This document shows positions 38,923 through 50,961 of a stretch of 64,000 nucleotides of DNA, in pieces (position 1 is the first letter of the stretch; every line of letters begins with the position of its first letter). The DNA comes from Cephalopachus bancanus (taxonomy: Eukaryota > Chordata > Mammalia > Primates > Tarsiidae), in contig JAPVLO010000123.1 in assembly GCA_027257055.1 (NCBI GenBank), positions 1,302,001-1,366,000 of the forward strand. Direction: 5' to 3'. The position numbers were made by a program, and so were the translations under genes. The notes under the pieces were generated by a model. That model made no database searches. It was not told the DNA's origin and saw nothing but the letters and a program-made list of their open reading frames with translations.

Positions 38923-39094
38923 GAAACATGTAATCGTGTTGTCTTCAATACATTAAACTATTTGAAGATTTTTTTCATTTGAAGTTGAAGAGAATTTTAG
39001 TTCATTGCTGGGTGAGACAGAACTAAATCTCCTTGTTTCTCTTGAAAGTTTTAATGCACTTCTCATTTTAAATGTTTTTTGGTTTGTTTTATAG

Positions 39095-39236
39095 ATTTAG
39101 TGTACCATTATGGATGGAGGGGATGATGGTAACCTTGTTATCAAAAAGAGGTTTGTGTCTGAGGCAGAACTAGATGAGCGGCGCAAAAGGAGGCAAGAAG
39201 AATGGGAGAAAGTTCGAAAACCCGAAGATCCAAAAG
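39095..39236 (+). CDS. PSME3IP1: PSME3IP1 exon 2 (start codon)
   Basis: The acceptor is TTTTATAG at 39087-39094 and the start codon is at 39110-39112. The exon encodes [20 protein letters not shown] and on to KPEDPK plus one base, with donor GTATAT at 39237. This is the conserved N-terminus of the family, strongly charged and predicted helical. The translation start is fixed by that conserved beginning and by the lack of an upstream in-frame ATG in the exon. Confidence 0.96.
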
Positions 39237-39254
39237 GTATATGCTCTTGAAGTT

Positions 39255-39440
39255 TGACATTCAATATACTTATCTTTAATCTTCGTAACACCCCTGCAAA
39301 AGTAGGTATGAATGGTCCTCACTTTAGAGTTGAGGAATGGAGTCTCAGAAGGGTGCAATAACCTGGGTGAAACCTTCCATCGCTGGGAGCAGAACCAAGG
39401 TACTCCATCATTGCCCTTTTCTGCCTGCCACACTGCCCTC
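39255..39440 (-). repeat. MIR
   Basis: Reversed MIR: CACTTTAGAGTTGAGGAATG and GAGCAGAACCAAGGTACTC. It starts just after the exon 2 donor of PSME3IP1. Confidence 0.6.
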
Positions 39441-39760
39441 TAGGAGATTCTGCTAGTCTGTGTTATCTATACAGGTTGACCCATGGTCTAAATAGCAGAG
39501 AGCACTGCTGCTGGGGAGAGTTTGGGCTGGCCCTTCAGTGAACTGTCTAAGGCCACACTATTGACATCGACAGTGAGCTTTAAGAACTTCTGGTCCCTCT
39601 CTAAGGTCCAAAGGGAAACTGTGGACTTGGTACTATTTTTGTGTTATCCTTGCCCTCAGATCATGCAGAGACTTGACTTTCTCTTTAAAACCCTTTGTGA
39701 TTCCAAAATAATATGAAAAGTAACCCTTTCTCCTCTCCTCTCCTCTCCTTTTCCTTTCAG

Positions 39761-39859
39761 AATGTCCAGAGGAGGTTTATGACCCTAGGTCTCTATATGA
39801 AAGGCTACAGGAACAGAAAGACAGGAAGCAGCAGGAGTATGAGGAGCAGTTCAAATTCA
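39761..39859 (+). CDS. PSME3IP1: PSME3IP1 exon 3
   Basis: A 99-nt exon encodes [20 protein letters not shown] and on to EEQFKF, plus one base. The acceptor follows a striking CTCTC-repeat pyrimidine tract (39727-39760) and the donor is GTAAGT at 39860. The segment is part of the NIP30 domain. Confidence 0.96.
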
Positions 39860-40259
39860 GTAAGTTTCAGAAAATACAGAGTTCAAGGGACTCTGCAGGG
39901 TCTTTTGAATGCAGTTTTGCCTCATTCAACACTTTCTGAAACTAGCCATGGAATTTTCTTGAATATCTAGTCTGCAGATGCTCATTTGGTAGAAAAGAGA
40001 CGGTCTTCTGCCTTTTTGGCCATGCTGAACATTTTTGTTTAGAGCTCAAAACACCCATTCTAATTCTCTGGTAATATCTAATAATGAGAGAAATGCCTTG
40101 ATTTTCATGCCCTGTTATCCATTCAAAAGCCATGGTGTTTACCAGTTCTTTCTTCTAATCCCCTGAAGAATGTGCTATTTATTAAAAAAAAGGAAAAGAA
40201 AAAAAATCTTATTTTTCCCCTTAGCCTACTAAGTGTTCCTTGCTTAATTATTTCCTCAG

Positions 40260-40381
40260 AAAACATGGTTAGAGGATTAGATGAAGATGAGACCAACTTC
40301 CTTGATGAGGTTTCTCGACAGCAGGAACTAATAGAAAAGCAGCGAAGAGAAGAAGAACTGAAAGAACTGGCGGAATACAGA
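40260..40381 (+). CDS. PSME3IP1: PSME3IP1 exon 4, ending at an AT-AC donor
   Basis: A 122-nt exon completes Lys and encodes [20 protein letters not shown] and on to [10 protein letters not shown], ending on a whole Arg codon (AGA). The acceptor is TTTCCTCAG. The downstream bases are ATATCCTTT, the U12-type AT-AC 5' splice site. No GT donor fits the family sequence. Unspliced reading would add ISFVL and stop at 40397. Confidence 0.95.
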
Positions 40382-40473
40382 ATATCCTTTGTACTTTGAG
40401 AGAAATCTGTAAGGTGTCCGTTTTCTCATCAGCATCTATGGATTTCAGTTTTATGATAAACAGAAAGAGGATT

Positions 40474-40764
40474 TTTTGTGTGTGTGTCAGAGTCTCACTT
40501 TGTTGCCCAGGCTGGAGTGCAGTGGCACGCTCACAGCCACCATAGCTTTGACTTGCTGGGCTCAGGTGATCCTTCCGCCTCAGCCTTCCAAGTAGCTGGA
40601 ACCACAGGTATGCGCTACCATGCCCAGCTGATGTTTTGATTTATTGTAGAAATGAGGTCTCGCCATGTTGCTCAGGCTGGTCTTGAACCCCTGAGCTCAG
40701 GCAGTCCTTTTGCCTCCACCTCCCAAAGTGCTGGGAGTACAGATGTGAGCCATTCTGCCTGGCA
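40474..40764 (-). repeat. Alu in the U12 intron
   Basis: Reversed, full length, starting 92 bp after the AT-AC donor. Confidence 0.88.
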
Positions 40765-41037
40765 GAAAGAGGATTTTCTACCTGGTAATCTCTAAAATCT
40801 CTTTCAACACTGATATTCCTATGATTTTGAATAACTGGCAGTGATTTATGGAGTTTATGTGGTGTTCAAGAGTGTTGCGATAAAAAATTCATATCCTTTA
40901 GGATTACGTAAAGGCAGGAATCCTAGTAGTTGGTACTACGATATTCTTGCCTCATGGGATTAAGTTCTGAGATGGATAGCAATGCAGTCACCCTCATTCA
41001 GGGGAGAAATTGGCTCCTGAGTTTTGTTTTCGTTTGT

Positions 41038-41512
41038 TTGTTTGTTTGTTTTTGAGCCAGGGTCTCACTCTTTTGCCAAGGCTAGAGTGCAGTGGCACAA
41101 TCACAGCTCACCATAGCCTTGACCTCTTAGGCTCAGGCAGTCTTTCCGCTCAGCCTCTTGAGTAGCTGGTACTACAGGCATGTACCATCACGCCTGGCTA
41201 TTTTTTTTTATTTTTTATTTTTGAGTTGGAGTCTCACTCTGTTGCCCAGGCTGGAGTGCAGTAGCACTCTCACGGTCACTGCAGCCTCGACCTGCTGGGC
41301 TCAGGCAATCCTTTCGCCTCAGCCTTCCAAGTAGCTGGAACTATAGGCATGTGCCACTATGCCCAGCTAATTTTTTTTTTTTTTTTGTAGAGATGAGGTC
41401 TCACCAAGTTGCCCAGGCTGGTCTTGAACCCTGGGGCTCAGGCAATCCTCTCACCTCGGCCTCCCAAAGTGCTGATATTACAGGCTTAAGCCACCGTGCC
41501 TGGTCTTTTGAG
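41038..41512 (-). repeat. Two abutting reversed Alus
   Basis: A right-arm fragment (41038-41200) directly followed by a complete copy (41209-41512); the left arm of the first is missing. Confidence 0.85.
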
Positions 41513-41969
41513 TTTTAAAAGAACATGTTTTGCAACTTTCCTGTGTCCTTAGTAAGACGTCTCCCACTGTTACAGCATGGTCTGTGCCCAGAGAGGGGTT
41601 GAGAAAGCAACAAAGATGACTTTTCTTTGGCTTTAATATTGCCTTTTTGGCATCTTAATAGACATCCCAGGTGTAAGTTGGCTGAATCCAAATTCTCAGT
41701 TCCATGCCACATCACCCCCACTCTCATCACACTGTTCTCCCCCAAAGTCTTTTTTCTGGACTTCCCAGGCTCTGTAACTGGTGGTCTTATGCCCCAGGTG
41801 CCTGGACCCAAAACTACCTCCAAAATGTATTCCAAATTGCTTCAGTCCTTGGTATCTCTACTGCTACTGTAGCAGTTGTAGACTTTCCTCTGATTGCTGT
41901 GACCGTCTAATTGGCTTCTGGTTTTGCTCTCATTGTCAATAATCTGTTCTTCAGACAACAAAGAACACT

Positions 41970-42257
41970 TTTTTTTTTATTTTTTAGTCTTAGTCTCATT
42001 CTGTTGCTTAGGCTGGAGTGCAGTGCAGCACTCATGGCCACCGCTGCCTCAACCTGTTGAGCTCAGGTAACTTTCTGCCTCAGCTTTCCGAGTAGCTGGA
42101 ACTAAGTGCACCATGCCCAGCTAATTTTTTAATTTATTGTAGAGATGAGGTCTCGTCAAGTTGCCTAGGCTGGCCTCGAACCACTCGATTCAGGCAATCC
42201 TCTTGCCTCCACCTCCCGCCGAGATTACAGGCATGAGCCACTGCCCCCGGCCCAAAG
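41970..42257 (-). repeat. Alu in L2
   Basis: Reversed copy; AATTTATTGTAGAGATGAGG linker. Confidence 0.88.
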
Positions 42258-42417
42258 AGGACTTTTAAAAACATATATGGCATCATGTTACTTTTCTGTT
42301 TGAACCACTCTAGCGGCTTCTGATTGCGTTTAGACTAAAGGCTACATTCTTTATCAGGCCCTAGAAGGTTTTGTGTGATTTAGACCAACCTGCCTCCCTG
42401 TTGCGTATTAAAACCAC

Positions 42418-42688
42418 TCATAATCCCAGCACTTTGGGAGACTGAGGTGAGTGGATTGCCTGAGCCTGTAAGTTCGAAACCAGCCCAGGCAACTTGGTGA
42501 GACCTCGTCTCTACAGTAAATAAAAAAAATTAGCTGGGCATGGTAGCGTGCACCTGTAGTTCTGGCTACTTGGAAGGCTGAGGCAGAAGGATTGCTGGAA
42601 CCCAGCAGGTCGACGCTGTTGTGGCCATGAGTATGCCACTGCTCTCTAGCCTGAGTGACAGAGTGAGACTCCAACTCAAAAAAAACAA
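42418..42688 (+). repeat. Alu in L2, 5' truncated
   Basis: Starts at TAATCCCAGCACTTTGGG; AACTTGG and CTCCAACTC present. Confidence 0.88.
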
Positions 42689-43323
42689 CAAACAACACTC
42701 TTTCTTGTGTTGACTGTGCCCCAGCCTGTTGGCCTTCTTTATGTTACTCCCTCACCAGGCTTTGCAAACCTACTCAAGGCCTTCAACTTGCTACTTCCTC
42801 AGCCTGAAATGTTCTGCCTTCAGATTTCCAAGGCTGGCATTTCATGGCTCAGGTCTCAGCTTAACTCTCCCATGTGGAGATCTTCCTAAGCGCTCCGGCT
42901 AAAATTGCACCTACCCCATCTCTGTCTGGAATTCCATTTTTTATAGCATTGTTACTCTCTCAAAGTTTTCTTACTTGCTTACTGGTTTATGTCTTTACTA
43001 CTAGAGTGTAATGTTAGTAACCTCCTTAAGAGCCAAGACTTTATGACTTGATCACCTCTGATTTCCCCAGTGCCTGGCACATGGTAGGTTCTCAGTAAAT
43101 TAATGTGAATAAATTAGCGAATGGTTCATGGAAGATGTTCATAAGACCCCTAACATTTTTTCTCTTGTGAGTAAGCTTATTTGGATATTTCAAGCTTACA
43201 TGTTGAATAATATCACTAGTGTTATTGAACAGACTTCACCTCTAAGATTGATGATATGACTTGTGTATGTGCTAATTGGTATCTTCTTGTTGGTAGTTTA
43301 CAGTAGGTGCCATTAAAGAATTA

Positions 43324-43612
<289 letters not shown>

Positions 43613-44689
43613 TAAAAAGAATTATGTGGATGAAAATGTGGACAAATTCTCTTGGAACTGTTGTAGATCTGAACTGGCAGCAAAAGTCCTGAATTCCAGT
43701 CCTAATTTTGTTAGTGGCATTCAGGTACAACATGAAGCTAGGAGTTGATGGGAAGTTACACCTCAATACCAACTGCAGGATTGAGACCAATTCTTCTGAA
43801 CACTACCCCCCTCTCTCCATCCTGATGACCCCAGGATAATATCATGTGTTTGTTTGTAAAGATAGGCAGATACATGGATTGCATTGTTTCTGACACCAAG
43901 CTTTTTCTCTAAGGAAATACATTCATTACACGTGTCACTTGAATTATATCTTGTTTGGCAGGCTAGCAAATAAGACATAAAGTGTCTCTGGAGAGTAGTG
44001 CCGTGAGTGTGAGATGCCCTTTGGTTTTCAATTAAAGAGAAAGACTGAACAGGGCAGCAATAAGGCAAAAGAAACCTTTCTGTCCTGGTAACACTGCAGT
44101 AGCATTAAAGAGGATTCAGGGATATTGACTTTAACTGGAAACTTGGAAAGTTCTGACTGTCTAGAAAAATTGAAGAAAAACAGGCCTTCCAACCCACTGA
44201 CATATAGCATATTAATCCCAAGCACGCAAATAGCCAGAGACGTGTTGAGTTAGGAATTGAGGATTAGACGTTTGTTTATCAAAGCTCTAAATTAGGAGCT
44301 GGTTCTTGGCTTTGCTTGATTATTATATGATACATTTTATAACATGATACTTCTGAATAAAAATAAGCAGCGGTTTGTGCCATGTAAACAACAGAATTCT
44401 TGTTGTTTCCTCTCAGGTTAAACCAGTATTTAGCAATATTATGCATGTTTTAAAAAATGCACCTTTTAAGGAGTGCCTCATCTAATGAATTTCTCGAGAT
44501 TTTTGAGGTGTATTTGTCTTTTTAAAGGATTTTGGGGGATGGACTTAACTGCAAAAACTTACTTATACTTTGGATGTGGATAAAAAATAAGATTATTACC
44601 ACCAACAACCTCCCCCAACCCCGCAAAGGCTAGGGCTTTTCTTCACTTTATTTTTTTCAGATTGGAAAATATAGTTTATTTAGAAAGCA

Positions 44690-44736
44690 TATTAGAGAGA
44701 GAGAGGGAGAGAGAAAGAAAGAGAAAGAGAAAAAGA
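44690..44736 (+). repeat. GA-rich microsatellite
   Basis: GAGAGAGAGAGGGAGAGAAA and GAAAGAGAAAGAGAAA. Confidence 0.9.
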
Positions 44737-44826
44737 ATTCACCTTCCCAAGGTAGGGGAGAGGGCCAAAGCTAAGGAATCAAAAGCATGGCTGCTTTTCT
44801 TCACTTTAAAAGAATTAAAAGTTGAG

Positions 44827-45113
44827 CTGGGCTCGGTGGCTCAGCCTGTAATCCCGCGCTTTGGGAGGCTGAGGTGAGTGGATTGCCTGAGCCCGTGGGT
44901 TCGAGACCTGCCTGGGCAGCGAGACCTCATCTCTACAATAAATCAAAAAATCAGCCGGGCGTGGTTGCGCATGCCTGTAATTCCGGCTACTCGGAAGGCT
45001 GAGGCGGAAGGATCACCGGAGCCCAGCAGGATGAGACTACAGTGACTGTGAGTGTGCCACTGCACTCCAGTCTGGGTGACAGAGTGAGACTCCAACTCAA
45101 AAAAAAAAAAAAA
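44827..45113 (+). repeat. Alu, AACTTGG-deleted
   Basis: Has GGGCAGCGAGACC but a right arm with GAGTGTGCCACTGC; flanked by AAAAGTTGA copies. Confidence 0.9.
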
Positions 45114-46512
45114 AAGAATAAAAAGTTGAATGTTGGATTTTGTCTATGTTGTGGTATTATAAATACATGTGTGCTTTTTTCCATTTTTGTTTTAGTTTTC
45201 AATATTTAATATTGAGAGTTTCCTTGGAGAATTTCTGTCTCTTGAAGGCGTTGCAGGTAAAAATGCTCATGGTTTTTGGCATTCTCTACTAGAACAATGA
45301 AATCTCTTTCATTTTTTTTTTTTTTTGTAAAAATAAACATTTGGTATTACCATGTTAAGTGTTTCCGTGATGACGTTAGAAACATTAAATTGATGAATTC
45401 ATATTAGTGCTGATCATTATACATAATTCCCATTGAATACTGCAAATATTTAAGGTAACTGGTTCCCATAAGAACAGAGTTAGTGCCTGGAGTGATTAGA
45501 ATTAGAATTTTCTTATTTCTGGTACCCAGTTTTCTCCATTGTTCAAATACACATAGATAAATAACTTTGACCATATATCCCATACCTCCACCTACCGCTT
45601 TGGCATGATATTTCATGCTTCTTAGATTCATGCTTAGCTTTCTTGGGCACTAGATGTCACTAGTGTTCCAATAAGGTACTACTGCATCTTAAATAAGGAC
45701 TTACCTGTTGTGGAAGGTGTTGTGGGAGAGAGCATGAAAGGAAGGGAAGGATGGAGGCTAGTGGCGAGAAAAGCAAAAGTAACAGACTTGGGAGCCAAAG
45801 ATTGACATCCAGCATGAACAAATATATTACAGATGAACTGGCTGTGCTTTTAAAAACAACTTTTCTGTTCTTGTGTTGTATATGCCACAGGATTTCTAAT
45901 TAAAGTCATCTCGAGAGAGTATTTAAAACAGACTCCTGGGCCCCTAGAGGTCTTCATTCAGAAGTTTGAGGTAGGGAGGAACTTGACCTTTTTAATGAGC
46001 CTTGGGACGATTCTGATTTTCCCTTGACCAGTACAGTAGGAGTTAGCCTTTACAGTGTTAGAGATTGAATGCAGCAGGTAGTCATAAGGACAGTCTACAA
46101 AATTTTGAGTTTATCCTTAAGAGAAGAAGCACATATTTTCAGGGAAGCCACTTTTTTTTTTTTCTGTTTCCTTAAGATCTTTGTTTTTCCTATCGAGCAT
46201 AATATTGGCCATGTCTTTGGGAATAGCAGGTTTTCTGACTGTGCTCAGATTTTCTTTGAGAATTAGAAGACAAGTTTCTTCTCTGTATTATTTTGGGCTT
46301 GATATGCTATCTTCCTCTGTGATCACCTGCATTTCTGGATTTGATTGGTTGAATAAAGGATGGGGGGGCCTTTTTTTTATAAGTAGTCTAGACAGTACAC
46401 AGCACAGCTGACAGGCTAGTGGGTTATTATATTTGTTGTGCTTTGCTTGATTTACCATTGCCCTGTGGTAGTTCTTCCTTTTGCTTAGTTTGACCTTTAA
46501 CCTGTAACTCAC

Positions 46513-46646
46513 AATAATCTCAAGAAGGTTGGAATGTCTTCAGAAAACAAGAAAGAAGTAGAGAAGAAACCACCTGTGAAGCCCATAGAAAGCAAGACCA
46601 AGTTCTCCCAGGCGAAGCTGTTGGCTGGAGCTGTGAAGCATAAGAG
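46513..46646 (+). CDS. PSME3IP1: PSME3IP1 exon 5
   Basis: A 134-nt exon encodes [19 protein letters not shown] and on to [10 protein letters not shown] plus two bases of a Ser codon. It begins right after the AC of the U12 intron. The donor is AG|GTCAGC, with C at +3, which departs from the GTRAGT consensus. The segment is Lys-rich. Confidence 0.94.
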
Positions 46647-46834
46647 GTCAGCCAGTACTTGTGCAGCTTAGGTTTCCCTCTGACCATGTGCTTTGAAATG
46701 CCGCTTGTCATGGTCGCCAGAGCAAAAAAAGACCTTGCATAAGTCTTGCTGAAGTTCCTTTGGTGTGCTCACCTCTCTCTCCCCTTCCCTATTTGGTGTT
46801 TTCTATAACCTTTGACCTTTGTCTCTCTGATTCA

Positions 46835-47060
46835 TTCAACACACATGATAGCTACTCTTCATTGGCCATCTGCCATGGGCCAGATATTGTGTTAAGTGCT
46901 TCCCATGCACAATCTCATTCCTCAACAATTCTCTGCAGTACACATTAATATAATCCCTGTTTTACGGATGGGAAGACCAAGCATTTGAGAGGTTGAGAAC
47001 CTTCTTTGTCCAAGGTCACAAAATAACAGGAGAGCTAGAGTTCAATATTTGAGTGTCTAT
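46835..47060 (-). repeat. MIR
   Basis: ATCTGCCATGGGCCAGATAT, TTTACGGATGGGAAGACC, CAAGGTCACAAAATAACAGG in reversed order. Confidence 0.6.
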
Positions 47061-47990
47061 CTAGGCAAATGAGGTAGAAGGTCTTGTGAAAGGATCTGTG
47101 TGGGGCATAATGGAGCAAGGAGGAGGAACATATAATTACCGGAGAGTGTGTGTGTGCTCATGTTGGGGAAGTTAGGGAGGACGTTAGAAAGATGTTGATG
47201 AGATAGGACAGCTAGGGCTTTGGCAGAAGGGACAAGGGAGAGAACAAGCCAGGCAGAGAGAACGGTGGCTGCAAAGGCATTGTGGCCTGAAAGAACGTGG
47301 CTCACAGGGCTACAGACCTGGCTGTGGCTCTGTTTGATTGATGTGGGGGCAGTAGTACTACCTGAAGGTTTTGTATGTTATTTGCTGGGCTTGCTTCTCC
47401 CTTTCCAAATCCTGAAATAGCACCAGAGCAATTGAATCTGGCCATTTCAATTTGACCCAATAGACCATGGATGAAGTGATGTTAAATTTAAGTGCAGTCT
47501 ATTAAGAAAATCAATATGGTATATTGGCAGCCAGCCATATGTTTTGAAGGGAGTATTGATGCAGTCTTGTCCTTTGGCATACCACCCATCTGCTGCAGAT
47601 GTTCCTAGGAACATTGCCTACATGTAACAATGCCATCATGTTATAGCAGCAGAGGGAAGGAGTATTAGTAGCCTGAAAAGGGCTTGATACCCAAGCCATG
47701 AATTGTTCCTTTCAAGTTCTCACATAAACTTTCCTGCAATGTCCAGGGTCTTCAGGATTTGGACCTAGGTCAGTTTTACTGGACTGTGCCAAGGTATGGC
47801 TCTCCAGGTGGGCAAATGGTTATCTCTCAGGAATGCTCTTGAGTAGCAGAATGGGAGGTGTTAACTATCTCCCTTAGTCCTTAGATCACCTTTAGAAAAG
47901 GCTCTGTATTTGGTGACCTGCATATAACCCCCTTTGGGTTTTGAAACTGTATCATTTAATGCTGCTTTGTGTTGCAAAGTGATGGATTAG
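47061..47990. other. Unrecognised PSME3IP1 intron sequence
   Basis: No supported feature between exon 5's MIR and the MER5A-like stretch. Confidence 0.5.
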
Positions 47991-47999
47991 TCTTCTGGG

Positions 48000-48178
48000 G
48001 CAGGAGTTCCTAATCTGTCCTGTCCTGGATTTATTACCTAGGAGTTTGTTCATGTGTATTCCCAGTTCTCACACTAATTCTGGTTCAGTAAGTTTGGAGT
48101 GAGGTCTGGGGGCTCATAATTTTTAAGGTTTCATGGTTGATTCTGATGCCTGATGAAAGTCTGGAAGCCATTGATGTG
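48000..48178 (+). repeat. MER5A-like fragment
   Basis: CAGGAGTTCCTAATCTGTCC, CTAATTCTGGTTCAGTAAGT, CTGATGCCTGATGAAAG. Confidence 0.5.
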
Positions 48179-48415
48179 TATATGTTATGAAGCATAACAA
48201 CAAGCATCTATTTTTTGCCTTCTTCAAAGGTTACTTCTTTGTTTTGCTTTCTTCTAGTTTATTCTTTTGTCTATTGTTCTAAACAACTGTCAGGTACCTA
48301 GCTCATTCATTTTCAACCTTTTCAGTTATAGACATCTAAAGCTATACATTTTCCTCAGCTTTCATTGTATGCAAACTTTGTGTTTCCTTCTAACTATTTT
48401 TTAAATTTTAATTTT

Positions 48416-49010
48416 TTTAGAGACAAAGTCTCACTCTGTTGCCCAGGTTGGAGTGTTATGATGTGATCATAACTCACTGCAGCCTTGAACTCCTAGACTC
48501 AACTGATCTTTCTGGTTCAGCCTCTTGAGTAGCTGGGACTACCGATGTTCCACTACACCTGACTTATTTAAAAATATTTTTTAGAAACTGAATCTTGCAG
48601 GGCCGGGCTTGGTGGCTTAGTCTGTAATCCCAGCAGTTTGAGAGGCCGAGGTGAGTGAATTGCCTGAACCTGTGGGTTCGAGACCCGCCCGGACAATTGG
48701 TGAAACCTTGTCTCTACAATAAATCAAAAAATTAGCTGGGCGTGGTAGCATGCGCCTGTAGTTCCGGTTACTTGGAAGGCTGAGGAGGAAGGATCGCCGG
48801 AGCCCAGTAGGTCGAGGCTTCAGTGGCCGGGAGCATGCCACTGTACTCCAGTCTGGGTGACAGTGAAACTTCAACTCACAAAAAAAACAAAACAAAACTG
48901 AATCTCCCTATATTATCCAGGCTGATTTTGAACTTCTGGGCTCAAGTAATCGTCTCTCTTCAGCCTCCCAAAGTGCTAAGATTACAGTTGTGAGACACTG
49001 TGCCCAGTTC
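48416..49010 (-). repeat. Old Alu interrupted by a younger Alu
   Basis: Outer reversed copy 48416-48599 and 48891-49010. Confidence 0.85.
48600..48890 (+). repeat. Inner Alu, derived type
   Basis: Opposite orientation to its host Alu; AAACTGAATCT repeated at both sides (48585 and 48895). Confidence 0.92.
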
Positions 49011-49011
49011 T

Positions 49012-49862
49012 AAGTATTTAAAAATATACTTTATGACTTCTTCTTTGACTCAGAAATTATTTAGAAATATTTATTTTAAATCTCCATGTTGAGATTAACC
49101 ATATTTCATTTGTCCTAAGATAAACCCCCACATTTTAACTTAATAGTGTTAAAATAATCAATGGTATCTTATAGGCTACAAACTATATTTATCTTTATTT
49201 ATTGATTTCTAACTTAACTGCATTATGGTTTGTATATACTGATTCTCCTAAAGTTGTTTTAAGTCCAGGCGCAGTGACTGATGCCTATAATCTTAATACT
49301 TTGAGAGGCCAAGGTGGGAGGATTGCTTGAGCCCAGGAATTCGAGACCACCTTAGGCATCATAGTAAGACTTTGTCTCAATAAAACATTAGCCAGGTGTG
49401 ATGGCACATGCCTGTAGTTCCAGACACTTGGAGGCTAAGGAAGAAGGATTGCCTGAGCTGTGGTGAGCCGTGATTATATCACTGCACTCTAGCCTAGGTG
49501 AGAGAGTGAGATCCTAACTCAAACAAACAAACAAACAAACCAGGTTGCTTTAGACTTGCTTTGTTATCTGTTCCTGAGGTTAATTTTTTGTGAATATTCT
49601 AAGTAAGTTTGAGAAGAATCTGTGTTTTGTTATTGTTGGTTCTGGGTTATTTGTAGATGAAACAAATCAAGCTTGTTAAATGTATTATTCAAATCTTCTG
49701 TGTCTTTTTGTATTTGTCTGCTTGCCCTTTCAGTACTTGGGAGAAGTATTTTGAAGTCTTCCACTATAACAGTGATTTTTGAATTTCTTCTCATAGCTCT
49801 GTCAAATATATACCTTAAGCTTCTTAATTAGATGCATACATGTTCAGAATTGCCAAGTTTTT
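49012..49862 (-). repeat. Old L1 ORF2 region
   Basis: Antisense to L1M ORF2 (GACTTCTTCTTTGACTCAG, GTCTTCCACTATAACAGTG); the Alu at 49265 is inserted. No usable frame remains. Confidence 0.6.
49265..49545 (+). repeat. Alu (older)
   Basis: Dimeric with AAACAAACAAACAAAC tail. Confidence 0.85.
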
Positions 49863-49864
49863 AT

Positions 49865-49944
49865 TTTCTAAGTGAGAAAGCAGAATTTATTGAGAGGAGA
49901 GAGAAGTTCCCACAGTGGGAGGGGACCTGAAGGGGGTGCCCCAT
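49865..49944 (-). mobile_element. 80-bp retroposed LTR-like transcript end with TSD
   Basis: Flanked by CAAGTTTTTAT (49854-49864, 49945-49955). Its complement has CAGGTCCCCTCCCACTGTGG and then CTCAATAAATTCTGCTTTCT, like the R end of a retroviral LTR, followed by an A-rich end. It interrupts old L1. Confidence 0.6.
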
Positions 49945-50896
49945 CAAGTTTTTATATGTCTCTTATAAATAGCTGCTTTTAAATTTAGTCTGTTAATCTC
50001 TGTTAACTAGTAAGCTTGATCTTCTTATAATATTAAGATTTTTGATATAATTTATATTTTTAATGTTATTTGTCTTTTGGCTTTCTACAAATAGTTTTTC
50101 TTGTATTCTTAGCATTTTAAAAAATGATTCTGATTAAAAAATATTTTATTCTTTTTTTTCTTTCTACTAGTTTGCATTTATATCCTGAAATTTGCCAGGT
50201 GCACTTAGCAAACTCTAAAGTAAATGGCTATCTTACTATCCTACAGAATTACACATGGACCTTAGAACCTTTAGCAACAATTGCCCTCTTCCTTCTTTAC
50301 ATGCTACTATGCTCCAGGACTTCAGTATGGTCATTAAAACACCACACATTATATGTCATATTTTATACAAACGCCATTTGTTTAGATTTATATTTCTGTT
50401 TGCCAGTTTCTTTGTTCACCATCCTTTTCTTCTGGGATTATTTCTTTGTTGGTCAAAATACATTCTTTAGACATTCTTTTAGTGAAAGTCTTTTGGGTGA
50501 CTCAGAATCTCTAGCATGTCACTGAAGGTGTTTTCTTTAATCTCTAATAACTTAACTAAATTTTTGTCATTTGTGAACATGTCCAAATGTTTATGAAATC
50601 CATCTGTGGGTCTAACCAAAATGAATTATAAGGACAGCAAAGACTCAGAAGTCTAAGTGATGCTTGAAGATACAATGCTTTGCTCCTTGGATTTGTCAGG
50701 AATTTAAATTGTCCTTATAACTAATGATGTAATTGGAAAGAGATTAAGAATCTGAAATGAAGGACTTTTCATTTTACATCATCCCAGCTGCCCGAGGCTA
50801 CCTAAGACCCATATAAATAGTCATTGGCGTTCCTGCTTCTCTAAGCTTTGATCCTAAAGATTGACTGTAGCTCAAATCACATGTGTTTTGTTACAG

Positions 50897-50961
50897 CTCT
50901 GAGAGTGGCAACAGTGTGAAAAGACTGAAACCGGACCCTGACCCAGATGACAAGAATCAAG
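50897..50961 (+). CDS. PSME3IP1: PSME3IP1 exon 6
   Basis: A 65-nt exon completes Ser and encodes [21 protein letters not shown] plus one base. The acceptor is TTTTGTTACAG and the donor GTGGGT is at 50962. KRLKP resembles a short basic nuclear-localisation motif. Confidence 0.95.

Larger units (their letters stand above)
41640..43125 (+). repeat. L2 3' end, split by two Alus
   Basis: TCTGATTGCGTTTAGACTAA, CCTCAGCCTGAAATGTTCTG, TGATTTCCCCAGTGCCTGGC and terminal TGTGAATAAAT in L2 order. The Alus at 41970 and 42418 lie inside. Confidence 0.75.

Noticed and set aside
50124..50525. 133-codon plus-strand ORF in PSME3IP1 intron 5
   Set aside because: AT-rich intron with hydrophobic, low-information translation; no family recognised and no splice sites that fit the gene.
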